Shown: positions 28,129-36,509, counted from the stretch's first letter. The stretch: 64,000 bases of DNA from Candidatus Pelagibacter ubique HIMB058 (GCA_000419545.1 ATTF01000003.1:1-64000); one strand, 5' to 3'. Translations and numbers: made by a program. The notes: generated by a model from the sequence alone, not told the origin.

Positions 28129-28175
28129 TTTTAATTTTATTAATATAACTTAGATAAAAAAAATTAGGTAAGATT

Positions 28176-29060
28176 ATGATCAAAAAAGGAATATACGCAG
28201 CAAGCTTAAGTGTCTTAAATGAAAATGGCACACTGAATATTAATGAAACAATCTTACATGCTGAAAGTGCAATACGTAGTGGTCTTCATGGAGTTTTCTT
28301 TTTTGGTTCAACTGGTCAAAGTCAATTAATTTCAATTAATGAGAAAAAAGAATTTATTGCGAAAATAGCAAGTCATAAACTTAGAAAGCAATTTTTTTTA
28401 GGAACTGGATGTAATTCTCTAAACGATAATATTGATTTAGTTAAATATGCCATGGAGTATGATTTTAGAGATTTCTTAATTATGCCACCTGCATATTATA
28501 AAGGTAATACCGACGAGGGAGTTTTTGAATTTTATAAAAAAATAATTACTGCAACTCCTAAAGTTAAGATCATTTTATATAACTTTGAAAAATTAAGTGG
28601 CTATAAGTTTTCAGCCGAAGCAGTGACTAAGCTTGTTAAAGCATTTCCAGATAATATTATTGGATGCAAAGACTCAAGTTATAATCTGTTTGAAACTCTT
28701 AAACTACCAAACTTTTTAATGTTTCCAGGATCAGAAGCAAAATTACTTAAGGGATTAAATCTTGGATGTTCTGGATGTATATCAGCAGTAACTAATGTAA
28801 CTCATTCTCTTGCCCGAAAGGTATTTGATGATTTTGAGAACAAGAAAGAACAATCTAAAAATGAACAGCTGATTAACGTGAGAGAAACGTTTGATCAATA
28901 CAATCTTATTTCAGCTTTACATAGTTACTTATCTTTAAGCCATGATAAATATAAGCATCTTTTACCACCACTAGTTTTACTCCCAGAAGAAAAGTGTAAA
29001 GAGCTAGTTGCTAAACTAGAGGGTTTGAAATTTAACCCCCAAGAAAATTTAGCAGCTTAA
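28176..29060 (+). CDS. DapA/NanA-superfamily lyase or synthase
   Basis: A 294-aa class I aldolase-like TIM barrel. The Schiff-base Lys is K165 in IIGCKDSSYN and the catalytic Tyr is in IILYNFEKLSG. The loop FGSTGQSQLIS replaces the GTTGE of true dihydrodipicolinate synthase, so this is probably a paralogue acting on another 2-oxo acid (KDG aldolase or a similar lyase). No pathway neighbours help. Confidence is high for the family and low for the substrate. Confidence 0.75.
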   Translation: MIKKGIYAASLSVLNENGTLNINETILHAESAIRSGLHGVFFFGSTGQSQLISINEKKEFIAKIASHKLRKQFFLGTGCNSLNDNIDLVKYAMEYDFRDFLIMPPAYYKGNTDEGVFEFYKKIITATPKVKIILYNFEKLSGYKFSAEAVTKLVKAFPDNIIGCKDSSYNLFETLKLPNFLMFPGSEAKLLKGLNLGCSGCISAVTNVTHSLARKVFDDFENKKEQSKNEQLINVRETFDQYNLISALHSYLSLSHDKYKHLLPPLVLLPEEKCKELVAKLEGLKFNPQENLAA

Positions 29061-29151
29061 TTAAACTATAAATTGTTAAGAGCTTTTTATATAGAGAATA
29101 AACAGCAGGCTATCTCTAAACTTGATAAACTGTTAATGAGTTAAAACAAGC

Positions 29152-30273
29152 ATGAAAAAAAAGAAAAAAAATCTTAAGAAAAGGAAAAAATTACCTAGGA
29201 AAGTTGTGAGAAAAAAACCTAGTAAAAAATCAAAAATTAAGAATAGAAAAAAGTCAAATAAACCTAAAAAGAAAGTAGTAAAAAAAACTAAAGTATTTCA
29301 AAAAGCAAAATCATTTTTTTCTTTTAAATTTAATTTTCAAAAATCAGTTACAAACACCATAAACAATCTATCTAATAAGATCTCAAACTTTACAAAGAGT
29401 ATTAAGGAGAGAAGTGAAAGACAAAAGCAGCTTAAGCTCAAGGCGATGGAGCGGGAAAAAGCTGAAGCTCAAAAAAAATTAGTCGAAGCCGAGGAACAAG
29501 CATTAAGAGCGAAGGAACTTGAACTAAGACAAGAAGAGCGATTAGAAAGAGAGAGAAAAAAGGATCTTCAAAGATTTATTAAACTTGAGCAAGCAGAGTT
29601 ACATCGTGAACAAATAGAGAAACAGAAGAAAATTCAAGAACAATTAAGAATAGAGAAAAAAATTGAGCAATTTAAAAAACGTGAAGAATTAGAAATTAAA
29701 AATCTTGAGAAATACGTTTTAAAACAACAACGTGAATCATATTCAGATGTTCAAGAGCGAATACAGAAAATTAAAGAAAAATACAAAGCCCTAAGAGAAC
29801 AAAAAGTTTTAGATGAATTAAAAGAAAGACTAAACAAGCTTGGCATAAAAATAGAAGACCAAGAAAGCAAAGAATCTTTGCTTGAAAAAGAACGAATTCA
29901 TAATGAGGAAAGACAAAAAGTAGAGCTAGCTTTAGAAAGCTTTTATAGATCAGCTCATAGTTTATGTTTCCAAATTAACAAACGTTATATCCCAAGATAC
30001 TTAAGTATTTTAAGAGTAACAGACAGACGTTTTGATACAGGAGAAATCTTTATTAAGTGGGATGAAGCTTCGGATGAGGATTGGCTGTTATTAATTTATA
30101 TTAAAAAAAATATCGAGAATAATGATGTAGTTGTAATAGAAGACAAATCAAATCCAGAGCAAAGTGCAGTACATGAATTTCAACCTAATGAAATTTTTAA
30201 AGCATCTGATGTGATGGTTGATGCACTTACAAAATTATTAGATCAAGAGAGAAATAAAAGAAAAGCTAGTTAG
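29152..30273 (+). CDS. Lys-rich coiled-coil protein of unknown function
   Basis: A 373-aa protein in three parts. Residues 1-50 are extremely basic (K/R more than half) and could bind nucleic acid. Residues 80-255 are a long charged coiled coil (EREKAEAQKKLVEAEEQ and similar). Residues 255-365 look globular, with ESFYRSAHSLCFQINKRYIP and FIKWDEASDEDWLLLIYI. There is no signal peptide. It stands alone after a 91-base gap. I do not recognise a characterised family. Chromosome organisation or ribosome-related roles are possible but unsupported. Confidence 0.7.
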   Translation: MKKKKKNLKKRKKLPRKVVRKKPSKKSKIKNRKKSNKPKKKVVKKTKVFQKAKSFFSFKFNFQKSVTNTINNLSNKISNFTKSIKERSERQKQLKLKAMEREKAEAQKKLVEAEEQALRAKELELRQEERLERERKKDLQRFIKLEQAELHREQIEKQKKIQEQLRIEKKIEQFKKREELEIKNLEKYVLKQQRESYSDVQERIQKIKEKYKALREQKVLDELKERLNKLGIKIEDQESKESLLEKERIHNEERQKVELALESFYRSAHSLCFQINKRYIPRYLSILRVTDRRFDTGEIFIKWDEASDEDWLLLIYIKKNIENNDVVVIEDKSNPEQSAVHEFQPNEIFKASDVMVDALTKLLDQERNKRKAS

Positions 30274-30454
30274 CCTTATCTCTTGTTTTTTTATTAATCT
30301 TATTTCCAAAATCCCTAATCTTTTCCCATTCACTTTGTTTAGATTTTTTCTCAGCTTTATAAGAAACAATGAGTGGAAAAATAATCAAGGCAATGATGAT
30401 TACAATACAAGAAATTATAAGGGGCAGTGGAATATCCATGCCCCTTATTATCAT
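30266..30454 (-). CDS. Small single-span membrane protein
   Basis: A 62-aa frame with one hydrophobic helix (about residues 10-32) and a charged cytoplasmic tail KAEKKSKQSEWEKIRDFG. Start may be the ATG at 30454 or the ATG at 30439. A long inverted repeat (30417-30448) covers the start region. The hydrophobic-then-charged pattern supports coding, but no homologue is recognised. It overlaps the coiled-coil gene at the 3' end by 8 bases. Confidence 0.5.
   Translation of the reverse strand: MIIRGMDIPLPLIISCIVIIIALIIFPLIVSYKAEKKSKQSEWEKIRDFGNKINKKTRDKAN
30417..30448. repeat. Long inverted repeat (hairpin) overlapping a small ORF start
   Basis: ATAAGGGGCA (30417-30426) pairs with TGCCCCTTAT (30439-30448), and the inner TGGA (30428-30431) pairs with TCCA (30435-30438), leaving one bulged G and a 3-base loop. 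It lies 30 bases downstream of the minus-strand lipoprotein gene, so it may end that transcript. It also covers the start of the small membrane ORF. Confidence 0.65.
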
Positions 30455-30477
30455 AGAAAACTAAATTTAAGAATAGT

Positions 30478-30681
30478 TTAACTATCCTGGCAGTTTTTTT
30501 TATTAATTCTTTTGTCGAAGTCTTTAATTGCGTCTTTACTTACAAACCAAACATAAGAAGACTCTTGTAGTTGATTAGCAGAAGATGCCGTACATCTTTT
30601 GCCAATTTTTACCTTGGCCATGTTTCCGCTTGCACAATTAGTTAACAAAAGTAATAACGATAAAATAGATAATATTTTCAT
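30478..30681 (-). CDS. Small lipoprotein
   Basis: A 67-aa protein with a lipoprotein signal (lipobox LTNC, Cys near residue 16) and about 50 mature residues. These include KRCTASSANQLQESSYVWFVSKD and a final Cys near the end, which could pair with the RC cysteine. Unknown function. A strong hairpin lies downstream. Probably an envelope-anchored small protein. Confidence 0.65.
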   Translation of the reverse strand: MKILSILSLLLLLTNCASGNMAKVKIGKRCTASSANQLQESSYVWFVSKDAIKDFDKRINKKNCQDS

Positions 30682-30791
30682 AATTACAGAAGTAATAAAG
30701 AAGTCTGGATTTTGCTTGGCATAAATTAGTCAAAAAAAAGAAAAATTTATCTTTGTTGAAATAAAACTCTTTAAAGATTATTGTTCACTAT

Positions 30792-31184
30792 ATGGCAGAT
30801 CATATTTATAAAACAAAAGTTTACTATGAGGATACTGATGCCGGAGGTATCGTTTATTATGCTAGGTATTTACACTTCATTGAACGCGCACGAACTGAGA
30901 TGATATATGATCATTTTAAGCTCAACCATAAACAGTTGAAAGATCAATTTAATGCAATCTTTGTAGTTAGAGAATGTAATGTAAAATACCTAAAATCTGC
31001 GAATTTTGAAGACCATCTACAGGTTAAAACGAAGGTTATAAAAAAATCACCTGTAAGGCTTAACTTATTACAAGAAGTGTCCAGAGATAATGAAACACTA
31101 GTTACAGCACAGGTTGAATTAGCTGTTATAGACAGTAATGGGTCTGTTAGTAAACTTCCGAAAGATTTATTAGAAAAAATATAA
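30792..31184 (+). CDS. ybgC: YbgC-like acyl-CoA thioesterase
   Basis: A 130-aa hotdog-fold thioesterase. The family active-site motif VYYEDTDAGGIVYYARYLHF (residues about 9-28) contains the catalytic Asp, and ERARTEM follows. YbgC genes often adjoin tolQRAB; here no Tol gene follows in the window. It likely hydrolyses acyl-CoA linked to phospholipid metabolism. Confidence 0.92.
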   Translation: MADHIYKTKVYYEDTDAGGIVYYARYLHFIERARTEMIYDHFKLNHKQLKDQFNAIFVVRECNVKYLKSANFEDHLQVKTKVIKKSPVRLNLLQEVSRDNETLVTAQVELAVIDSNGSVSKLPKDLLEKI

Positions 31185-31291
31185 ATTTGACTAATAGCAG
31201 ACAAATCTTTGCCTAAATCTATCGCTAAATTCAAATCAAGTTTGCAATTTTAGCATTACTTAACCCACTAAAAATAAACTAAAAAGGAAAT

Positions 31292-31411
31292 ATGAAATTA
31301 AAAGCACTTAAAAAAAGTAAAAACAAATCTACGACTAGAAAATTAAAAAGAGTTTCTTTATACGAGCTTCAAAACTCGCCAAAAGCTTTACTTTTTAGAG
31401 CAAGAGCTTAA
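31292..31411 (+). CDS. 39-aa basic small protein
   Basis: A short ORF starting ATG at 31292 with an AAAGGA ribosome-binding site 5 bases upstream and a stop at 31411. The 39 residues are strongly basic in the first half (KALKKSKNKSTTRKLKR), then VSLYELQNSPKALLFRARA. A strong intrinsic terminator follows 24 bases later, making a self-contained unit in the 306-base gap between ybgC and purE. No family recognised. A noncoding RNA is the alternative. Confidence 0.55.
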   Translation: MKLKALKKSKNKSTTRKLKRVSLYELQNSPKALLFRARA

Positions 31412-31435
31412 CATCTTTCCTCCATAACTATTTAG

Positions 31436-31465
31436 TGGCCTAATGAACATTAGGCCATTGTTTTT
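31436..31465 (+). terminator. Intrinsic terminator upstream of purE
   Basis: TGGCCTAAT (31436-31444) pairs with ATTAGGCCA (31449-31457) around a 4-base loop and is followed by TTGTTTTT. This is a classic rho-independent terminator on the plus strand and the clearest one in the window. It ends the transcript of the 39-aa ORF and insulates purE. Confidence 0.88.
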
Positions 31466-31490
31466 AGGGCCATAATTGTTAAATTAATCT

Positions 31491-31979
31491 GTGAAAACTA
31501 AGAAACAAAATAACAAAGTAGCCATCATTATGGGCTCACAGAGTGATTATTCCGTAATGAAAGACTGCGAAAAAATCCTCAAATTACTAAAAGTTAAATA
31601 CCAAACTTTAATAGTCAGTGCCCACCGAACTCCAAAGCGAATGTTTCAATTTGCAGAAACAGCAGAAAAAAATGGTTTTGGTGTGATCGTAGCTGGGGCA
31701 GGCGGAGCTGCACATTTAGCAGGCATGGTTGCTTCTTTAACCACTTTACCAGTTCTTGGAGTACCTATGGAGACTAAAAAAATTAAAGGTCTAGATAGTT
31801 TACTATCTATGGCACAAATGCCGAAAGGTGTACCCGTGGGTTGTCTTGCAATAGATGGAGCTTTCAATGCAGGTATTCTTGCCGCTTCAATAATTGGTAA
31901 CTTTGATACAAAAGTAAAGTCAAATTTAGAAAGATGGAGAAGACTCCAAACTCAATCTATTAAAAAAAAACCTAAATAA
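31491..31979 (+). CDS. purE: N5-carboxyaminoimidazole ribonucleotide mutase
   Basis: A 162-aa enzyme converting N5-CAIR to CAIR in purine synthesis. The class I PurE signatures MGSQSDYSVM, SAHRTPKRMF, GAGGAAHLAGM and MPKGVPVGCLAI are present. The start is GTG at 31491, just after the terminator region. purK follows after 3 bases and supplies N5-CAIR. Confidence 0.96.
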   Translation: MKTKKQNNKVAIIMGSQSDYSVMKDCEKILKLLKVKYQTLIVSAHRTPKRMFQFAETAEKNGFGVIVAGAGGAAHLAGMVASLTTLPVLGVPMETKKIKGLDSLLSMAQMPKGVPVGCLAIDGAFNAGILAASIIGNFDTKVKSNLERWRRLQTQSIKKKPK

Positions 31980-31982
31980 TAA

Positions 31983-32984
31983 ATGTCTGACATCACTTTA
32001 GGGATTATAGGCTCAGGACAATTAGGTTCATTACTTTGTCAGGCGGCTAAAAAACTCAATGTAAAAACTGTAGTGATATCTGATGATGAACAAGGCCCTG
32101 CACAAAATTATTCTAATGAATTTATTTATTCTAAATACGATGATGAAAGTAAGATAAAAGAATTTATTGATAAAGTTGATATCGTAACCTTTGAATTTGA
32201 AAATATCCCAGTAGATATCTTAAAAAAAATAGAACTAAAGAAAAAAGTCTTTCCTAAACCTGAAATAAATAAAATAATCCAAAATAGAAAGTTAGAAAAA
32301 ACATTTGTAAATGATTTAGGCATAAAAACTACAGACTGGTCTTTTATTAAACAGGCTGGAGATGTCGTAAAGAATAAAAACTTGTTACCTGGAATTTTAA
32401 AGTCAAATACACTTGGTTATGATGGGCACGGTCAATTTGTTCTAAACTCTCTTGACGATGTAAAAAAAGATTGGTGCTTTACTGCTGATTACATTTTAGA
32501 AAAGAAAGTAAACTTAAAGAAAGAAATATCAGTTGTAATTACAAGATACTTGAATGGCGAAACTTATATTTATGAACCCATAGAAAATATTCATAAAGAC
32601 CAAATTTTAAATCATTCAAAAATCCCTGCTGATATAAATAAGGAAATTTTTACTAAGGCACAGAGTAATGCAAAACTTATTGCAGAAAAATTAGATTACG
32701 TTGGCACTATGTGCGTTGAATATTTCATCGACCAAGATGATAATTTACTAGTCAATGAAATTGCACCAAGAGTTCATAATTCAGGTCACTTAACAATAAA
32801 CGCATTTAATGTCAGCCAATTTGAAAATCATGTAAGAGCAGTATGTGATTTAGGTCTAGAAAAAGTGGAAAAAATTTCTAATGCTGAAATGTTCAATGTT
32901 TTAGGAAAAGATATTGAAACTTATAGATCAAAAACATTTAACAAAGATGAATTTTTTTATGACTACGGAAAAAAAAACCATTAA
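31983..32984 (+). CDS. purK: N5-carboxyaminoimidazole ribonucleotide synthase, C-terminus displaced by frameshift
   Basis: A 333-aa ATP-grasp enzyme carboxylating AIR with bicarbonate and ATP. The N-terminal GIIGSGQLGSLLCQAAKKL and ATP-grasp motifs (KSNTLGYDGHGQFV, LVNEIAPRVHNSGHLTINA) are intact. The frame ends abruptly after YDYGKKNH. Removing one A from the A9 run at 32969-32977 restores GKKTIKEKRKMGHLTVLKK up to a stop at 33027, which matches the conserved PurK tail (RKMGH). So this copy carries a +1 homopolymer shift. It may be a sequencing error, slippage-corrected, or a real mutation. Confidence 0.9.
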   Translation: MSDITLGIIGSGQLGSLLCQAAKKLNVKTVVISDDEQGPAQNYSNEFIYSKYDDESKIKEFIDKVDIVTFEFENIPVDILKKIELKKKVFPKPEINKIIQNRKLEKTFVNDLGIKTTDWSFIKQAGDVVKNKNLLPGILKSNTLGYDGHGQFVLNSLDDVKKDWCFTADYILEKKVNLKKEISVVITRYLNGETYIYEPIENIHKDQILNHSKIPADINKEIFTKAQSNAKLIAEKLDYVGTMCVEYFIDQDDNLLVNEIAPRVHNSGHLTINAFNVSQFENHVRAVCDLGLEKVEKISNAEMFNVLGKDIETYRSKTFNKDEFFYDYGKKNH

Positions 32985-33027
32985 AGAAAAAAGAAAAATG
33001 GGACACCTTACAGTTTTAAAAAAATAA
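32969..33027 (+). other. Homopolymer frameshift and detached purK C-terminus
   Basis: The run of nine A bases at 32969-32977 puts purK out of frame. Read with eight A bases, 16 further codons give the conserved tail KEKRKMGHLTVLKK and stop at 33027, exactly next to the convergent TauD-like gene end at 33028. This fit in length and motif makes a frameshift much more likely than a natural shorter protein. Confidence 0.85.
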
Positions 33028-33837
33028 TTATTTAATTGTTATTCTATGCATAACCCTTCTGCAGTTCTTGATCTCACTAGCCATATGCAGAATGCTTAAA
33101 TTATCCCAAAGACAGATATCACCTTTAGTCCACTCATATGAAAATATGAACTCTTCTTTGTTTACGTGATCTACTAAATAATTTTTTAAATATTCAGCCT
33201 CATCTTCTTTTACGTTTTTAATTTTCATTAAATGTCCTGGTGAAACATATAAGGTTTTTTTGCCATCAACAGTAATAACAATTGGATGCTCAGCCTCCAT
33301 GCTCTCTGAAGATTTGATGCCCATTTCTTTTTCTCGTTCAAGTCTTGTGACCGCTATAGGACCTGCTGATGAAAAAACTCCAGTAGCATCTTTAATTTTT
33401 TCTTTAATATCATCTGGTAATTTGTCGTAAGCATTAAAACCAGATGAGAATATAGTATTACCTTGACCTACTGGTATCTCTTTACCCATTAACATTGTAT
33501 ACCTTGGCCTATCATCAAATAAATAGCTTGTGTCTTGGTGGAGCCAACTAGATCCAAAGCTTAAATTTTTATCATCAGGTTTTCTCTCGATTACGTTTAT
33601 ATATGGGAATTTTTCATCTAGGCCTTTAAGTCTTGGGTATACAACAGGCTGGCCTATAGTTTTTGCAAAGTTTTGATATGTTTCAGGGTCAAGATTTTGC
33701 TCTTTAATAAATATCACTCCGTATTGGTTTAAAATCTTTTTTATTTCTGTTGCTTGTTCTTGATCAAGAGATTTTAAATTAATGTCGTTGATATAAGCTC
33801 CAACATTATTTTTTCCTGGTGAGATAGATAAATTCAT
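33028..33837 (-). CDS. TauD/TfdA-family 2-oxoglutarate/Fe(II) dioxygenase
   Basis: A 269-aa dioxygenase of the TauD fold. The iron-binding HxD is in SSWLHQDTSY and the distal His is in RRVMHRITI, with the preceding LWDNLSILHMA typical of the family. The 2-oxoglutarate binding Arg lies in the same C-terminal segment. Members oxidise taurine, sulfonates, aryloxyacids or others; the substrate is unknown. Last gene of a coupled minus-strand chain with the SRAP gene (adjacent bases). Confidence 0.88.
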   Translation of the reverse strand: MNLSISPGKNNVGAYINDINLKSLDQEQATEIKKILNQYGVIFIKEQNLDPETYQNFAKTIGQPVVYPRLKGLDEKFPYINVIERKPDDKNLSFGSSWLHQDTSYLFDDRPRYTMLMGKEIPVGQGNTIFSSGFNAYDKLPDDIKEKIKDATGVFSSAGPIAVTRLEREKEMGIKSSESMEAEHPIVITVDGKKTLYVSPGHLMKIKNVKEDEAEYLKNYLVDHVNKEEFIFSYEWTKGDICLWDNLSILHMASEIKNCRRVMHRITIK

Positions 33838-34464
33838 TTAATTCAAAGGTTTAATTAAAGCAGGGTCGTTATTTACAGGGTTATTAATATCTTTTGATAT
33901 CTCATGGAACTTTAGTTCTGGTGGCTTAATCGAGTTTAAAATTTCCATGGCATCTTTTTTAACATTTAAATAGTTGTTTATTTGACTTTGATTAATAATT
34001 AAAGGCTCTCTATGGTGAATTGCACTTATTTTTTCAGTAGCTTCTCTAGTGATCAAGCAAAATTGGTTGTTTTGGTAAATAGCTGCAAAAAACATTAGTT
34101 CATCGTTTTCTTTAGTAAAATAATATGGAGTTTTAGTTTTATCTTCTCTTTTCCATTCATAATAGCCATCTGCTGGTACAATACATCTTGAGGTTTGAAT
34201 AAGGTTTTTAAATGTAACTTTTTCCATCAATGTTTCTTTTCTAGCATTGATTAGAGGAGAAAACTTATCAAGCTTCTTTGACCAAGCAGGGACTAATCCC
34301 CATTCACATAATTCAAGTGCTTTTCCATTTGTATAAGATTTAATAATTGGAAGTTGCTGGGTAGGATGAGCATTATAATTATCACTATCCTCAACTTTAA
34401 TATTCGTTTTAACGATATCGACTGTTTTAGTAACAGGCTTTCTTATCGTATATCTTCCGCACAT
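33838..34464 (-). CDS. yedK: SRAP-family protein (YedK/HMCES, abasic-site DNA shield)
   Basis: A 208-aa SOS-response-associated peptidase-fold protein. Catalytic C2 follows Met directly (MCGRYT). Other hallmarks are HPTQQLPIIK, WGLVPAWSKK, NARKETL, RCIVPADGYYEWKR and the histidine in HHREPLI. Known members form a thiazolidine crosslink to abasic sites in single-stranded DNA through Cys2. The Met must be removed, and the 36-aa ORF ends with TAATG here, so the start is fixed at 34464. Confidence 0.93.
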   Translation of the reverse strand: MCGRYTIRKPVTKTVDIVKTNIKVEDSDNYNAHPTQQLPIIKSYTNGKALELCEWGLVPAWSKKLDKFSPLINARKETLMEKVTFKNLIQTSRCIVPADGYYEWKREDKTKTPYYFTKENDELMFFAAIYQNNQFCLITREATEKISAIHHREPLIINQSQINNYLNVKKDAMEILNSIKPPELKFHEISKDINNPVNNDPALIKPLN

Positions 34465-34574
34465 TATTTTTTCTTTTTTTCCCTTTTTAGTTTTCTTTTT
34501 TCTTTTAAAGTTAATTTTGCCTTTTTCATTACGCTTGAATCTTTGAAACTTTTTCCACTATATCTTTTAGACAT
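34464..34574 (-). CDS. 36-aa basic small protein, coupled on both sides
   Basis: A short minus-strand frame from ATG 34574 to a stop at 34464. It codes for 36 residues (MSKRYSGKSFKDSSVMKKAK, then a Lys/Arg-rich tail). Its ATG overlaps the stop of the FAH-family gene (TAATG) and its stop overlaps the ATG of the SRAP gene (TAATG). Perfect fit between two genes with junctions of the type used throughout this genome argues for translation. Function unknown; the charge suggests nucleic-acid contact. Confidence 0.55.
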   Translation of the reverse strand: MSKRYSGKSFKDSSVMKKAKLTLKEKRKLKREKKKK

Positions 34575-35413
34575 TAGGTCTCCACAATTTCATATTTCTG
34601 TTCTCCAAGATGATCCACTTTAAGATGGAGCTTATCACCTACTTGAAGAAACTTTTGTGGTTTTTGCTCCATGCCAGTTCCTGCAGGAGTGCCCGTCGAT
34701 ATAATAGTGCCGGGCTTTAAAGTTAAATATTTACTAATATGTGAAATTAGAAATTTTACTTTAAATATCATATTTTTAGTATTTCCGCTTTGTCTAACTT
34801 CACCATTTACACTTAAAGATAAATTAATATCGTTTATATCTTTAATATGTTCTTTAGTTACTAAAATTCCACCCGCAGGAGCACACCAGGATTTTCCAAG
34901 TGTCCAATGTCCATTACCAATTACTTTTTGAACATGACGGTCAGAAATATCATTTAAAATAAAATAACCAAAAACATGATCAAGTGCCTCATCTTCTGAA
35001 ACATTAGAAGCCTCTTTTCCTATAACCACAGCAAGTTCGACTTCGTAGTCTAGTTTTTCTTGTGTTTTATTTTTTTTAATTGGATCAAAAGGTCCTTGGA
35101 GACAATCGGGACTTTTATTGAATACAATTGGATAGTCTGGAAGTTTAGATCCTGTTTGTTCAGCATGAAGTGAATAATTTAAACCGATGCAAAGAATATT
35201 GCTTGGTCTGTTAATGCAAGAACCTATTCTGACACCTTCTTTAATCTCAGGTAATTCTTCTAATTTAATCTGTTCTAATTTTTTTAAATTATTAAAGTTT
35301 ATTGTTTCAGGATTTAAATCTTCAATATGAGAGGAGAGATCCCGCATAATATTATTAGCATCTAAGGCAGCAACTTTTTCATGCCCAAGATCTCCTACTC
35401 TTAATAATTTCAT
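34574..35413 (-). CDS. Fumarylacetoacetate hydrolase (FAH) family protein
   Basis: A 279-aa FAH-fold hydrolase/isomerase/decarboxylase. Metal ligands appear in DYEVELAVVIG (E, E) and in the FGYFILNDISDRHVQ segment. GTIISTGTPAGTGMEQKP is the family C-terminal signature. Members act on acylpyruvates, oxaloacetate or catechol-derived dienoates; no specific substrate can be named. First gene of the four-gene coupled chain (FAH, 36-aa, SRAP, TauD-like). Confidence 0.9.
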   Translation of the reverse strand: MKLLRVGDLGHEKVAALDANNIMRDLSSHIEDLNPETINFNNLKKLEQIKLEELPEIKEGVRIGSCINRPSNILCIGLNYSLHAEQTGSKLPDYPIVFNKSPDCLQGPFDPIKKNKTQEKLDYEVELAVVIGKEASNVSEDEALDHVFGYFILNDISDRHVQKVIGNGHWTLGKSWCAPAGGILVTKEHIKDINDINLSLSVNGEVRQSGNTKNMIFKVKFLISHISKYLTLKPGTIISTGTPAGTGMEQKPQKFLQVGDKLHLKVDHLGEQKYEIVET

Positions 35414-35437
35414 GTAATAATTTTAGATAAGAATTAT

Positions 35438-35887
35438 CTATTTTACAAATTTTTTAATTCTCTCTTCTGTGGTTGTATCAGGACCAGAATAAGGAGTTTC
35501 GTAAGAATTTGTACGAGTTAAAACATCAATTCCTTTTGTAAAAATAAAGATAAAGAAAATTATAAAAAATACTGCAAAAATTTTTGCTGGATTATAGTTT
35601 CCAGATTGAAAAACACTAATAGGTTGTTCTTGTTTTTTATGAAAAAATTTAAACGTTAAATAGACAGCTATGATTAAACCGATGTGTCCCATAACAACAC
35701 CAGCCCAACCAAAGATGAACGAAGTGATTGAAAAAACATATAAACTGAACACAGTTGACCAGACAAAAGACAATACGATTAATATTTGTAATCTAACTGC
35801 TTTAGGCAAACTTCTAAGGTCATTCTTAGAGTCATCGAACATAATATTCGCGCTCTCAATCATAAAAGCTTTAAATTTATCAATCAT
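35438..35887 (-). CDS. Membrane protein of unknown function
   Basis: A 149-aa protein with about three hydrophobic helices (residues 33-57, 63-82, 103-120), a soluble N-terminal arm and a C-terminal TTTEERIKKFVK tail. No family recognised. It sits 24 bases upstream of the FAH gene and may be in the same transcript. Confidence 0.65.
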   Translation of the reverse strand: MIDKFKAFMIESANIMFDDSKNDLRSLPKAVRLQILIVLSFVWSTVFSLYVFSITSFIFGWAGVVMGHIGLIIAVYLTFKFFHKKQEQPISVFQSGNYNPAKIFAVFFIIFFIFIFTKGIDVLTRTNSYETPYSGPDTTTEERIKKFVK

Positions 35888-35924
35888 ATTTGACTTATAT
35901 CTTTTATGACAAAAAAGTAAATTA

Positions 35925-36509
35925 CTACAATTGTTGTGCAGTATTTCTTACTTTTTCCATATGTTTTTCAAATATCTCTTTAGGCATATCAGGTAAGACT
36001 TCATAGAAACGAAGGTATTTAACTTTCATTCCGCATAAGCCACCAAAGACCATTTTTTTAATTCTTCTTGGAATTTGTTGAATAATTGCTGAAACAAAAA
36101 AACTAGGTCCACCATAAGTCATACTTATGATTGCAGTCTTACCTTTAAGCATGTTTGGTACTGGAAAACCGTAGTTTCGAAAAACTTTTTTATATTTAAA
36201 TGCCCATGGTGGAGTAAAAACATTTGCAATAAAATTTTCAGTAGCAGAATTCATTATGTAGTTATGGCAAGGACTCATTACCATCATAATATCAGCTTGC
36301 TCTAATCTTTTTCGATAATCTAGAATTTGTTCATCAGGTCCGCCACCATCCCAGAATTTTATTTGTTTTTCGTCATAGATATTTACTAGATCAATTTCAT
36401 GTCCTTTTTTTTTAGCTTCTTCTATGAAGGTGTCTCTTATTGCTGCATTAAAACTTGAACCAGATTTATATCTATTGTGACCAAAAATAATGAATATTTT
36501 TTTTGACAT
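35925..36509 (-). CDS. Flavodoxin-fold NAD(P)H dehydrogenase (quinone)-like
   Basis: A 194-aa flavoprotein of the MdaB/KefF/NQO type. It begins with KKIFIIFGHNRYKSGSSFN, the phosphate-binding loop of FMN/FAD in this family, and has MMVMSPCHNYIMNSATENFIANVF and MTYGGPSFF further on. It probably performs two-electron reduction of quinones. A 54-aa membrane protein ends at its start (TAATG). Confidence 0.82.
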   Translation of the reverse strand: MSKKIFIIFGHNRYKSGSSFNAAIRDTFIEEAKKKGHEIDLVNIYDEKQIKFWDGGGPDEQILDYRKRLEQADIMMVMSPCHNYIMNSATENFIANVFTPPWAFKYKKVFRNYGFPVPNMLKGKTAIISMTYGGPSFFVSAIIQQIPRRIKKMVFGGLCGMKVKYLRFYEVLPDMPKEIFEKHMEKVRNTAQQL

